Shown in pieces: positions 23,546 through 35,075 of a stretch of DNA of 64,000 nucleotides. The notes beneath the pieces were generated by a model, which saw only the letters and a program-made list of their open reading frames with translations, had not been told where the DNA came from and did not search any database. A program made the position numbers and the translations under genes. The DNA is from Callipepla californica brunnescens (Eukaryota > Chordata > Aves > Galliformes > Odontophoridae). The stretch is from the NCBI GenBank assembly GCA_023055505.1, contig JALIRH010000023.1:6144423-6208422 (forward strand), in the 5' to 3' direction. Within the stretch, counting starts at the first letter, position 1; every line of letters starts with the position of its first letter.

Positions 23546-23664
23546 CTTTCTAACAGGAATGAAAGTATCAATTATCTCTCCAGTAGAGAAGTTCATCACA
23601 AATCCTTGCACTGGCTCTGACTCTCCAGGATAAGGCATTCCATTAACTGCAAAGAGCAGACCAC
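23546..23664 (-). CDS. PAM: PAM coding exon: PAL propeller blade
   Basis: A 119-base exon, acceptor TTGTTGCAG and donor GTAAAG. It encodes (G)GLLFAVNGMPYPGESEPVQG and FVMNFSTGEIIDTFIPVRK. It joins the next exon in phase 0. The junction gives PGGLLF, one glycine more than the mammalian PGLLF as I recall it. That explains the +1 offset in residue counting between R706 and H786. Confidence 0.96.
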
Positions 23665-26054
23665 CTGCAACAACATTACATTTTCTGTAACAACCCACAC
23701 ACTGCAAACTGTAGTGCAGATCAATGATAACAAGAAAGCATTCATGAAAAAAGCTGTCAAACAGACTGGTAGAAACAGAGGTAACTCAACAGGAAATTAA
23801 ATAACAATAGGGAAGTTAAGTAAGGTATCATAGGCAAAAGTTTGTCATTTAAGATCTGAAAATGCTGAACAATGACAAGAATGAAGAAGGCAGTATTTTA
23901 TAGGTTTGGAAAATGAAAATAGGAATGTAGAAGTGTTGAAAAAAATCAAAATGATGCTTTGCTAAGGATGTTTACTCTGATAATATAAAGTTCTTAAAAT
24001 GAATCCTAAAACAGAATCAGACAGGCCACCAGTGGAATCACAATAACGTGAAAAAGGAAGCTCAATACTGGTTACCTCTTACTGTTGAATATTATGGGGA
24101 GATTCTGACAATTTTTTTTTTGTAGCAAAGATGTAAGAGAAGCAGTAGAGCTTCAAGGGGATATGTACAATAAGCTTTAGAAATGTTGGAGGTTAGTAAG
24201 TCTCTCATGGATGGCATCCACTGAAGGTCAGAAGGAAGTAAAAATTTAAGTCAAGTCAAACTGCCATCTAGCACTGCAAACAGCCACACCACCAGGAGAC
24301 TGGAAGAGTGCCAAAATAATTGCCATTTACAAAAAGAGGTCAAAAAGAGTGTCTAGAAAAGACATATGTATGTTATCTTTCTTCCATTCCCAATAAGAGG
24401 GCAGGACAAGACTGGTGAGCATATAGCTAAACATGGACTGTTGGAAACAACTTTGTATGGTTTCTCATAGGGGAAATTCAGCCTCATCTGATAGGGAAAA
24501 AAAATACCAACCACAGAAGTAAAGGAGACTCTGCAGACATACCTGGGATTTTCAAAAACCTTTGACAAGGTTGTACATCTGAAGTTATTAAAGAATCAGA
24601 GTTGTCACCGTTGTTGGGTGACCAACTAATGAACAGAAAGCAAAGGCCAGAGCTTAGAAGTCATTTTTACAGGACAGAGAAGTTGAGTAGTAGGACTCAG
24701 GGATTCAGGGATCAGAGGCAGAAACAATTTCATTAAATGGCCTTCAACAGTGATGTGAAGAATGGGAGTGAACAGTGACATCTCCTAGACTGGGAAAGAT
24801 ACTGAATTCTGTGAAATAGTTATGTGTCTTGATATCAAGAGTATCTGGAAAGATTTTTTGTTAAGAGTAATTGAATTGTCAAACAGATGGGAGAAGAGCT
24901 TCAAAGACAACTGCAGGGTGTTGCTGCTGTGAGGAAAAAAAATCTAGATCTTACATATACGATGCTTAGATTGGAACTCACAGTGACAGCTCAAGATCAA
25001 AGAGCCAACAACTAAAGCTCTCTGAAATATTTGGCTGCACGTGCAGCAGCAGTTAGAATTTCAAAAGAATGCTGAGCAACAACAGGAAGAGCATTAGTAA
25101 AGGAGGACACCATTTTGTGACTGTGTAAGAATTTATTGCGCCCTTACATTGAATACTGATTGCTGTTTAACTCTCTGCATCTCAAGAAAGGATTGGAAAA
25201 ACTCATGGCCACCAGGTTTATAGAGAGATACTATGATTACAAAGTCAAAATGTATTGCCTCCCACATCTCAAACAAAGTAGTTTAGGGTGTGTGGGGGAG
25301 AAAAAGAGAGTGGATCACAAAGTGCAATCAGAAATGCATTCCGTTCCTAGAACATATTCCCTGCTGCCACTGTCAGAAAGAGCAGTCGGCTCTACACACC
25401 AAGTAGCTCAACTTGTGCAGCAATTCTTAAATCCTTGGCACGTGAAACAGAAACAAACTTGGTAAGAGATTCGATATCAATTAGAGAGTCAGGAGTCAGA
25501 CATTAAAAAATTCCTGGTCTAGTTTTTAACCTTTCCATTACTTTCAGTATTGGTATCAAAAATCTGACTAAAAACCTTAGTACAGTAATTGTATTAATCA
25601 CCAAGTTTTAACAGTAAATCACACAACTTTTAAAGTAGAACTATTTGCTTTCATATTTTTTGTTTTAAGAAACTCAACACTTTTCTTGATGGCTTGGAAG
25701 CTCTTTAGCTTGCTCTTTTTAATGGAACACTGAAATGAATATTTTAAAACATAATTTCTAACGAATTATTGACTGTGCAGTCGCTGGGAAGCAAACAATG
25801 AAATCTGCTTGTTGACATCACATTTAGGGAGCCTACTCAGTCATTTCTCAGCAGCAGAGATTTATACAAGCTTCCCTTCCTGCAAATTGGAAAAACAGCT
25901 CTAAAATTTTCCATTACATCAACAGCACTTTGAAAGAGAATAAATATCTAGCCGAAGATACATTATAGAACTCTCTATAAAGTATTTTATGTATATTGTG
26001 ACATACTGACATCAACCAACTACTTGAAATCTCAAGAACAGGAAAAAAAATTAC
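23665..26054 (-). other. PAM intron
   Basis: A 2.4-kb intron. Much of it (about 24080-25300) looks like a very old plus-strand CR1 remnant, described separately. The donor at the PAL side is GTAATTTT. Confidence 0.7.
24080..25300 (+). mobile_element. Ancient, heavily mutated CR1-like LINE remnant
   Basis: Two short stretches carry a reverse-transcriptase echo on the plus strand. At about 24528-24580 the reading approximates LQTYLGFSKTFDKVVH, like the 'LDFSKAFDtVpH' motif of CR1. At about 25118-25200 a stretch reads LLRPYIEY, then a stop, then a lysine-rich run ending KKGLEKL, like the C-terminal end of the CR1 protein. Frames are broken by many stops and indels. No clear 3' terminus is visible. 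Confidence 0.55.
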
Positions 26055-26255
26055 CTGGAGCATATGAAACGGCAAACAACTCTCTTCCAAATGATTTGTG
26101 CTTTATTTCTCTTACAAATTCCCCAGTTTCTAATCTGAAGCACTGAATTCGACCATTTTCCCTGTCTGCAACACAGAGCTGGCTCAGTTCAGAGATGAGA
26201 GCTAAGCTGTGTGGGATATGAAACTGTCCAGGCCTGGCTTTGCCTGAAGAAGTCT
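26055..26255 (-). CDS. PAM: PAM coding exon: PAL ligand H690 and R706
   Basis: A 201-base exon, phase 1 to phase 1. It encodes (E)TSSGKARPGQFHIPHSLAL, then LCVADRENGRIQCF and FGRELFAVSYAP. Counting from Y654 in the next exon upstream, IPHSL places the zinc ligand at H690 and ADRENGR places the catalytic Arg at R706, exactly the rat positions. The acceptor is TTTTGCAG and the donor GTAATT. Confidence 0.97.
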
Positions 26256-26935
26256 CTGCAAAACAAAATATCCAGAATACTTGTTAAAGTACACACTGAA
26301 ACGATCAGTTCTGCTTTAAAATATCAATATTTCACATAATGCAACATAGCATTGGTAAAGGAATAAATACTGTTTCCTCCTTCTTCTAATAGTTTTACTC
26401 ACTGAAGGAAGCTGTAACAGTGTTTCACTCTATTTTTACAAAATCTGAATTTATAAATTGGCTATTCCTCTACAAAATTTGGCAAAGCTTGCTCTCTGAA
26501 AGGCAGAAATGTAATTTAAAACAGATGAGATCATGTCAGTAAGTCTTAGAAAAATGGTAAGGGCTTAACAATTTGATCAAATTTTTACAAAAAAAGATAA
26601 GATATATATTTTGAAAGTCAGAACTTTTTACTGATACAAAAAGACATGCCATACTTAAGCTAAACACATGCTAGCAGGCTGCTGTACTTCTGTTTAGTAA
26701 ATGTATAAATACCCACAACAACTAGCAGAATGAATAGGAGAAACCTGGAGTCCAATGATAAAGGAAAAAATTCATCCGAGGCCTTGAAGGTATGATGGTT
26801 TTACATTTTTACATTTACAAAGTTAAACTTTTTTTTTTTTTTTTTTTTTTTAATGAGAGCAATAACAATGTCAACAATTTCACAGTTCACAGTAACATGA
26901 CTTGATGACGCCAGTGAAGTACCAAGAACTCTAAC
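26256..26935 (-). other. PAM intron with poly-T run
   Basis: A 680-base intron, with a run of about 23 T residues on the plus strand at 26829-26851. Confidence 0.8.
26829..26851. repeat. poly(T)/poly(A) run
   Basis: Homopolymer of about 23 bases, 85 bases from the PAL exon at 26936. Confidence 0.85.
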
Positions 26936-27143
26936 CTTCTCCCCACTGCATGATGAACAGCCCATTTGGAGAGAACTGAATGATTCTGCTGTTGCAGTAG
27001 CCATCAGACACGTAAATGCTGCCAGTGACTGGATCCACAGCCACATCGGTGGGTTGGCAGAAATGACTGCTGTCACTGCCTGGCTGCAGAGCTACTCCAA
27101 GGATCAGCAACGGTTCTTTTGCGTCTGCTCCCAGTTTGAAAAC
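26936..27143 (-). CDS. PAM: PAM coding exon: PAL catalytic Y654
   Basis: A 208-base exon in phase 0 with donor GTTAGA. It encodes VFKLGADAKEPLLILGVALQ, then FCQPTDVAVDPVTGSIYVSD and GYCNSRIIQFSPNG. The Tyr of DGYCNSR corresponds to rat Y654, and the Cys pair of this blade (FCQP and GYCN) is kept. One residue is missing in the GADAKEP loop relative to the mammalian sequence. The acceptor is an AAG after an A-rich stretch, with the pyrimidine tract about 13 bases further upstream. Confidence 0.96.
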
Positions 27144-27683
27144 CTTTTTAATCAATGGGAAAAGAGAAGAGGCTTCAATTATGGAAGGTGAAATTGAGAA
27201 GAGGGATGACAACCACCACTGGGAAGTACATACATTATTCTGCATAAAATAAATTCATATACTAAGCACGACATTAACATTTTGATTATGACATCTACTA
27301 TCAGCTTTATAACGGTTTTGATCCTGATAAATTTCTTCTTAACACACAAATTTCCCATGATTACAGCAAACAAACCAGTTGCACATTCTGAGTTGGAGTG
27401 CACAAGAAAACTGAGCAAAGATCTAGCAGAAAAATCCGTTTTCTTTTAAAAGAATCGCTGCTTTCAAACAGGTATTTTTTACTTCTGAATACTATGCACA
27501 AATTAATCCACATAACTGTATGCCATGAAGGCCACAGGAACCATTTTCTGTGGGAATATTCTTAACATTTGTCTTAACCTATATTAAAAGTATACACTGT
27601 AAGTTCACTTAAATCTTGAGGGAAGCAAAGAAACAAAAATGGCAAAATACTAAGGTTTAGATATTACAACTTCAAAAATGTAC
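27144..27683 (-). other. PAM intron
   Basis: A 540-base AT-rich intron, nothing recognised. Confidence 0.8.
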
Positions 27684-27756
27684 CTGATGGAGAGCTACAT
27701 CAGTGACCCAGTAGTTACCATCTTTATCTATACTCAAACCATGTGGTAAATAAAAT
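27684..27756 (-). CDS. PAM: PAM coding exon: PAL zinc ligand H585
   Basis: A 73-base exon entering with one base, acceptor GCTTGCAG and donor GTACAT. It encodes FYLPHGLSIDKDGNYWVTDV and ALHQ. LPHGL places the first PAL zinc ligand at rat H585 when counted from R533. Confidence 0.97.
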
Positions 27757-28324
27757 CTGCAAGCATAAATGTAGAAGAATCAAGTTAAAAATTTATTTTG
27801 AGAAGAATGATGTAAAAGTAGATTTGAAGATTTCGTTTTTTAATTGTGAAATAGTAATATGCTTATCTTAATACATAAGAAATATTTTTTGATAGAGTAC
27901 CACTCTACAAACTAATAACCTGTTGGCATTTCACACGCACACAAAAGGTATTTTAACAGTACAGAATTTTCCTTACAAGAGTACCTCAAATTTGGAATTC
28001 ACTTTCTCTTTGCCTTCTCAGTCAGTCTAACAGCTGGTGACTTTAAAGAAAACAGACAACACTTCTCATTTCTGCTGATCTGAGTGATAGGTTAAATGAC
28101 AGAAATTGGTAGAAAGCAGATGGAATAAAGAAGGTAAATTTGGATTATTTGCTGATTTTTCTGTTTAAAAACTCAAGAGGTTACAATCACACAATGCAAT
28201 ATAAAACAGGCACGTGAAAATGGACTGGGGACTTCTGGAGCTAAAATATACAGAAATGTTAACAGTTCTATTAGTAAAGGCAAAAAGTAAAAGACAAAAA
28301 GTAAAGACAAACCACAAAACTTAC
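27757..28324 (-). other. PAM intron
   Basis: A 568-base intron, nothing recognised. Confidence 0.8.
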
Positions 28325-28441
28325 AAATTTCTGCCTGTGGAACGCAGCAGCTTTGCATTACTTGGATTCAGAACGAGAATCGTGTTTTGTTCAATCGGTC
28401 CAAGTCCTCTTTGTTGATAAACAAATTTGCTGTCAAAAGAG
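28325..28441 (-). CDS. PAM: PAM coding exon: PAL propeller blade
   Basis: A 117-base exon, acceptor TTGTGTAG and donor GTAAGT. It encodes SFDSKFVYQQRGLGPIEQNT, then ILVLNPSNAKLLRSTGRN. It enters with one base and leaves with two, joining to NLFYLPHGL. Confidence 0.96.
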
Positions 28442-28523
28442 CTACACAAAAACATTGGAATACAAAGTCAGTATTAGAACAGTCCAGTGGTGACTTTTGT
28501 ATTTTAATTCCAGTGGGGGTGAC

Positions 28524-28546
28524 TTTTATTTATTTATTTATTTTTA
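28524..28546. repeat. (TTTA)n microsatellite
   Basis: About five TTTA/TATT units. Confidence 0.85.
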
Positions 28547-29639
28547 TAAGTCTTATTTTACTATTGTATAATCAAAGAAGTTCTAATGTTGGAATACCTG
28601 CATTTCCTACTAAGGTTACGACATCCTAATTCAGGAGCTCAAAACCAACTCAGCAACAACTAAAGATACTTTTAAAGCAAGGTAGCAAACAAAAAGCCTT
28701 CCAAGGTTGTTTTTTTTATTGTTGTTGGTTTTTATTTTTTTATTTTTCCTCTTTAGTATGGCAAATAAAGACAACACAGTCTAGGTACAGACACAGTTAA
28801 TCACCAGGGCATAATTACCAGTATGAACTGATCTAAATATACATGCTTCTCTTACATGCACAGCTCCATGCACAATTTTCTAAGTACATGGAATTTATTA
28901 ATAATAATAAAAAAAATTAAACAAATACAACATTACTGTGTTTTTTGGAAATTAAGAAATAGAACAGATTAACATTCCAGAATATATTTGCCAGACATAA
29001 AATTACCACGTTTAGTAAAGAATAAAATAATTACAGAGAAGCTGGCTATTCCTTCAACCCACTGAAATGCATTCAGCCTTCCAATGCTCTGCTTACCTTC
29101 ATTAAAACATTGTGAACAAAATTTAGGTGCAAATGTTAGAAAATTCTATTTCGTTATGGACAAAAAATGTTAATAAATGGCATGCTGTTCCCTCCTGCCT
29201 TCTATTTTTAAAACCATTTTTAATCCCCCTAAGAGAAACCCAGATATGACTGATGCAACTTAGTAAACAAGAATATATTTTGTAGTCGCAGCCAAGGCAA
29301 TGAATAAAGCTACCAGGCTTTAAATTCCATAGTCCTAAAAGCCTAGTCTCTCCATAATATTAAATACTCATATGTCTACAATTTTCGCGAGGAAATGCAA
29401 TAATGGCTTCATTTATAACCAGAAAAACCTGTAAAATAATGCATTCAAATTTATACATGGGCTACAATTAAGAAATATTAATCAATATTGTCTTTATGTA
29501 TGCTATCTGTAGCTACTTATTTATCTGCTGACAAAAATCAATACATCCTTATCACTGGGAGTGATCATGCACAAAATGCTACTAAAACTCTCTGCAGAGC
29601 CCTTCCTGAACACTCTGCCAAGATGCTAAGGTGATACGC

Positions 29640-30165
29640 ACAGAATCACAGAATATTCGAGGTTGGCATGGTCCTCTGGGTCTTGTGTGGTCCGACGCCT
29701 GCTCCAGTATGGCCACCCAAAGCAGGGTGCCCAGGCCCATGTTCAGGTGGCTTCTGAAGGTCTCCAGGCCCCACAGCCTGGACCTGTGCCAGTGCTCCAC
29801 TCACCTATACAGCACATAAGTCCTGTGCTCCGATTTGTGACAACCGGCTCTTTTCCTGTCCTGCGTCACCACTGAAAAGAGCCTGGCTCTGACCTCTCTG
29901 CACCCTCTGTTATATTTATAGGCACTGACGAGATTCCCACTGAGACTTCCCCAGGTTGAAAAGCCTTAGCCCTCTCAGCTGCCTCACAGAAAGGTATACT
30001 CCAGTCCCTTCACTGACTACAAATACAGCACTCCAGGTGTGGCCTCACCAAAGAGGAGGGTTAGAGCTTTTGACATGCTGGCAATAATTTGCCTAATGCA
30101 GACAATCAGCCTTTACAGCAGCAAAGACAGGGAGATGGCTCACGCTCAAGGTTAACGCTACTGGC
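29640..30165 (-). mobile_element. CR1 LINE 3' fragment
   Basis: The plus strand begins CACAGAATCACAGAATATTC and GAGGTTGG, the reverse complement of a CR1 3' end. GCTCCAGTATGGCCACCC follows, then the typical CCCAGGTTGAAAAGCCTTAG and CTCCAGGTGTGGCCTCACCA. It has the same orientation as PAM and is 5'-truncated. Confidence 0.88.
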
Positions 30166-31546
30166 ACACACATAATGGCCTACTGATATCCACTTGCTTT
30201 TTTGATGATAGTTGGATAGGTTTTGCTTTATTCCTTATCATTAGTGACATTATCTGTGATAAGCTCTCTTGGTTTTAAGCTACTTATTATTTTCTTAATA
30301 GGAAAAACAAAACAAAACAAACTAACAAGATCTCCCAAAAGGCCCAATTCACATTGCTTGATTTCAGTAAACGGCAGGGGCCCAAAAACCCAACATTCCC
30401 AAGGACTTGCTGCAGGTACAGATGACCACTGGAAAATCAACACTGGACAGACATCTCTGACAATGTCTGTCAGCAGTACAGTATTTTCTGAGGCTCCTGG
30501 CTAATGTTATATCTTCATGTATGCATGCAAAGAACAAGGTTAGGGACCAAGAATCCTATTCCTGCCTTCCACAGCTGCAGGATGGATGCCTGTTTGCTAC
30601 CTATTTGCCCCTTGCTAAAACGTTTTAGTTTATCCCACTTCAATGGATACAAGTGAAAACTGGTGAAGAGCAATCTCTGTGGAGACTATTAGTATTAATC
30701 AGCACAGAAGAGAATCTTGGTGAGGGCATGTATTCTACAAGAACAACAACAGCAGCAACAACAAGAAAACAAGATTTTATCTCTCTGCAGAACTGACTAG
30801 CAAGACAGCTTAAAAAACTGATCAACTTCCCTTATTATTCTAGATCCTAGGAACAGCCCTACCCAGACCTGTTTGCAGCTCTCAGCTCTTCTGGGAACTG
30901 GGTGCTTTCAGCTTTAATATGGGACTGTAAGGAATTTTCAGCAAAGGAAGCCTAGTGAACATTGAAACGAGAGTATGAGATAGAATCTCACACATCTTCT
31001 CCCTGTCCAATATTCTTGTCTAGGAGTTAGAGTAGCATGCTACAGAATCACTCTTTCTAGGGCTTAAGACCATTTTACCATCTTACAAGGTGGTCAAGTG
31101 TTGTTTTATTTTTTTTATTTGATAAACAGGAATACAAAATACTGCTAGTTAAAAAAAAAACAAGAAACAAACAAAAAAATCAAGCACATTAATATTAAAC
31201 ATCATAATGCTCTACTCCATCATGGTCTTCTAATAGGTTCTACAGTTTCATATCAAAGGACAACTACAATATGCTGAATGCCACAACTTCTAACTTCAAA
31301 CTCCAATCTAATTTCACAGCTATTTTTCTGCTTCTCAGCTGGACGCTTCATACCAATATAAACAATTCGGTACTACATCTAATGTCTTTCTGGCGTGCTA
31401 TGTATTAAGCTTAGACAGATCAGCTGACCTCATAACTGCTGAAAGTATAACCCAGAGCTCTGTGCTTAAGTCAATATCCTGGCACTGTGTTCAGCCTAAA
31501 TTAAACCTACCAATACCTTGTCAGGAATGAAATAATGATGTTGAAG

Positions 31547-31570
31547 ATTTATTTATTTATTTATTTATTT
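31547..31570. repeat. (ATTT)n microsatellite
   Basis: Six consecutive four-base units. Confidence 0.85.
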
Positions 31571-32002
31571 GCTCAGACCATCAATCCTTTATTCATCACA
31601 AAATCCAAAAACTTTCTAATGATTAATTGCCCAACAAGCTGAATAGTTCCATATTCTTTGTGAGTTGCACGCTCTACATACAGCATAAAAGAAAAAAACT
31701 GAAAACTGTATGTGGTAAGAGAACACGAATAATTTAAAGAGATGATTATTACTTTCTCTTTTAAACTACATCAAGAAAGAATTAAGAGCCACAGAAAAGC
31801 TGCTACTACATTATAGGACTTGTCATTGTGTAACTGTTTCTGTGCTCCAAAAGCAGACTAAAGTTGCCTTATAACACAGCACAGACTATTCAATTCAGCT
31901 ATATTTAGCTGAACAAGGATACAGCTTTTATGGCATGTATTAATAATGCATTGCAAACTTCCATGCAGTTTCTAATTGCACAGATTCTTTTCTTTTCTTT
32001 CC

Positions 32003-32020
32003 TTTATTTATTTATTTATT
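32003..32020. repeat. (TTTA)n microsatellite
   Basis: Short four-base repeat following a pyrimidine-rich stretch. Confidence 0.75.
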
Positions 32021-32595
32021 GTAATTTATTCCTGTATTATGCTGGTGGAGCTCTAAAATAGAAAAATTGAGAGCTTTCAGGCTCAACTGATCACGTTTAC
32101 TATTTGCTAAGGAAAATAATACTCAATTACTTGTGTTTTTGCAGCTACCATGATAAACATTAACTTCCAAGTTAACTTCTTATCCCTCCACATACAAAGT
32201 GACAGGAATGACACAATTATTTTTATATAAAGGAGAATCAAATATATTAGGCCTCTGTACTCTGAAATGAGTTAACTGATGGACAATACAGAAGAAGCAG
32301 AAATGGGAAATCACGAGGAGATGAATTAAAAACAAATTCCCTTTGTTTGCAAAAGGAAACAACAATATCTGCTTAGGTAGCAGATAAAATACCTTTATGA
32401 AACTGACTTTTCCACACAGTGTGCAACAGTCAAACTCTAGAATTCACTGATAAAGGTGTAAAGGTTTCACAGGGATTACTAAACTATAAATAAGCTGGTA
32501 TACTTGTTGATGGGCTAATTTCCTACAACTTCACAACATAAATCACTGTTTCTGGGCAGTGAAAGAGCAAAATCTGTGCTCATCTATAGGATGAC

Positions 32596-32599
<4 letters not shown>

Positions 32600-32626
<27 letters not shown>
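32600..32626. repeat. (AAAAC)n microsatellite
   Basis: Five-base repeat, about five units. Confidence 0.85.
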
Positions 32627-33686
32627 CAATACCAGCATTTACTTGAAGAGGGTTGCCTGAAGTTGCAGCATGCATCACTCTTTCAAATTTGTCTTTATTT
32701 TTATACACATGAGCTGGAGAGATCATGGGTACAATGCACAAGAACATAAATCACTGCCTGATCTTCTCCATTATGTTATTTAGCTATTTTACCTACAGAA
32801 GAGTACTCTAAGCATCATTTCACTATAAGGTTGAGAAAGCCGCTCTTCTGAACTTTGAAAAATACGTTAAAAAAAGGAACTGAAAAAACAAACAACAAAA
32901 AAACCTTACTGTTTAGCCTTACAGTTACATACATGAAAAAGAGAGGCTTAGAAAAACCTAATTAAAGCAAATTCACTACCAACATTCTATCAAAAGCTAT
33001 TAGTAATTATCTCCAGTGTTCAGGTACAATTTGAGGAACCTACAGTTAGATATGCTGTTTAAAAGTGAAAGACAGCACTATAGAAACAGGAATGCTATTC
33101 TATTTGGAATGTTCTGTCATTAGATAATACTCTTTTGGGTGTATTAAACACTAAAATAACTTTTTGTTCCTTTTTGAGTTGACATTAGTTTTTAATTTAG
33201 TCAGTAAAGAAAACACGTTCTGAGCAACTTTTCTTTATCAATTCTTTTTTTTTCCCCCAGTGCATTTAAAGACAGATGCACTCCATTCAGATTCACTGAG
33301 GCTAGCTCTGCATGCCTTAAACCCAGGCATCAGTAGCAGTATACCTTACCAAAATATCATTCTCCCACACTAGTTAATCCAGCCAACAACATGGAGAAGA
33401 ATGGATAATTAATTTAAGTAAAGACCACATTAATTTGGATGTACAGTTTTGAGACCGAATGTACAATGATCTTACAACCCAGAGACATGTTCTTACTGTC
33501 TAAAGATCCAGCAGCCCCATAAATGCTTCTTGTTAGTCACCAGCTCTGAGTCTCCTTAAGGCACTTTCAGTCAAAGAGCTGAATCTTAAGCAGTAAAGGA
33601 TCTGTAACCTGTCTTCTTTCTTCAAGGAGATATTTAAATAGCATACACCAATTTGATCTTTTTAATTCTGCAAAGTATCTACTTAC

Positions 33687-33816
33687 TTCTCGTCCCAAAC
33701 ATGATCACCTCTGTGGAAGATAACTAGGTTATTTTCAGGGTCCAGAGCCAAACCAGAAACCTGTCCTAGTTTGAGGTCTAACCCTGGCCATTCCATAGCC
33801 TCTTCTATGTGGAAAT
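33687..33816 (-). CDS. PAM: PAM coding exon: start of PAL, catalytic R533
   Basis: A 130-base exon, acceptor TTTAATCAG and donor GTAAGT. It encodes (D)FHIEEAMEWPGLDLKLGQ, then VSGLALDPENNLVIFHRGDH and VWDE. The Arg in FHRGDH is rat R533, a PAL active-site residue. The count from it to H585 is exact. This exon begins the lyase domain directly after the linker exon. Confidence 0.97.
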
Positions 33817-34185
33817 CTGATTAAAGAAACAAAGCAAAGACATTAATGCAGCATATTTATTAAAAACAAACAAACAAAACACATAAAATTAGTTATCTGG
33901 AGTGTTTGACATTGTATAGATAGTCTCTTACATGCAAAATTTTCACGAATGCACTGCAATTCAATTCCAAGCATAATCTTATTGCAGTAAAGCATGCACA
34001 AACACTGGTATCCTTTTATATGCAGAAATACAGAAATTCCGAAACTGCTTTTGACTTCATTTTTCTATGTCTTATAAGCATACAAGTATACAAATTCTAG
34101 ATGTCTGAGGAGCTCTGTAAACACCTTCTAACACTGAACAAACACTGAAACACAACTGCTATTCAAAAAAGCCTACATAAAATTA

Positions 34186-34268
34186 CAGTATATATAATCA
34201 CACATTATATTATATAATTATATATACTTTATATTATATATATGATATAATAATTACGTAATATTATA
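34186..34268. repeat. AT-rich simple repeat
   Basis: Imperfect TATA/ATTATA tract. Confidence 0.75.
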
Positions 34269-35050
34269 GGCATGAATAGTCTATGTCTGATGAAAGAAAT
34301 GTCATTATTTATGAATGAGAACAGTATTTAAGAACAAATGCTGGGCAGTTTTTGAGAAACACAAATCTGATCTTCATATTAAACCAAAAGTACAGGAAGT
34401 AGGCAAGTGAACCACTACTAAGAAGTTGGATAATTCCTGCATTTGCCTTAAATTACAAAACTCCTCAATGAAGGAAGAGAAATACAGCTGTAACTTCAAG
34501 ATTAAAATCAGGAATGCAAAAAGAAGTTTGCTTCAATTTCTGTTCTATGTAAAAACTGACTGGCTGATTAAAAGTGTGAACTGAAGAAGTAAAAAAAATT
34601 CAGAAAAATTGCAGTGTTGACTAAGAGGAACAATTTCTCACAAATAAAGTGCTTAATACATAATCAGAAGGAGTTTGGTTTGCATTGCTGTCGCACTGTG
34701 AAAGAAAAAATGAGGTGGGACACAATCCCCCAGATCTTCAGACCACAACCAACCCAATAACCATAACCTCCACTTCTTAATACTTGCAAGAGATGCATTC
34801 TGAGGAGTGACAGCAAAGGCGTGGAGGAAGGAAAACAATCTACTAAAAATAATTCTAAAAATATTAGAAAAATAGTGCTGAAACCTAGCTCACACTAAGA
34901 GATGTTTTAACTTCGTAGTTGTAGATTACAGAGCAGGTTACAGAGAAACCAGGGCAAATTTAAGACAGTCATCATCTGCACTGAACACAAACAAGGAACT
35001 GCAAAACTCTGAAACAAATTCTATCCTAATCTGAAGTAGTTCCAGTCTGA

Positions 35051-35075
35051 AAAAAAAAAAAAAAAAAAAAAAAAA
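35051..35075 (+). repeat. poly(A) run
   Basis: About 25 consecutive A residues. Confidence 0.85.

Larger units (their letters stand above)
28442..33686 (-). other. Long PAM intron with repeats
   Basis: A 5.2-kb AT-rich intron. It contains a minus-strand CR1 fragment (about 29640-30165), three TTTA/TATT microsatellites (28524-28546, 31547-31570, 32003-32020) and an AAAAC repeat (about 32600-32626). The remainder shows nothing recognisable. Confidence 0.8.
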
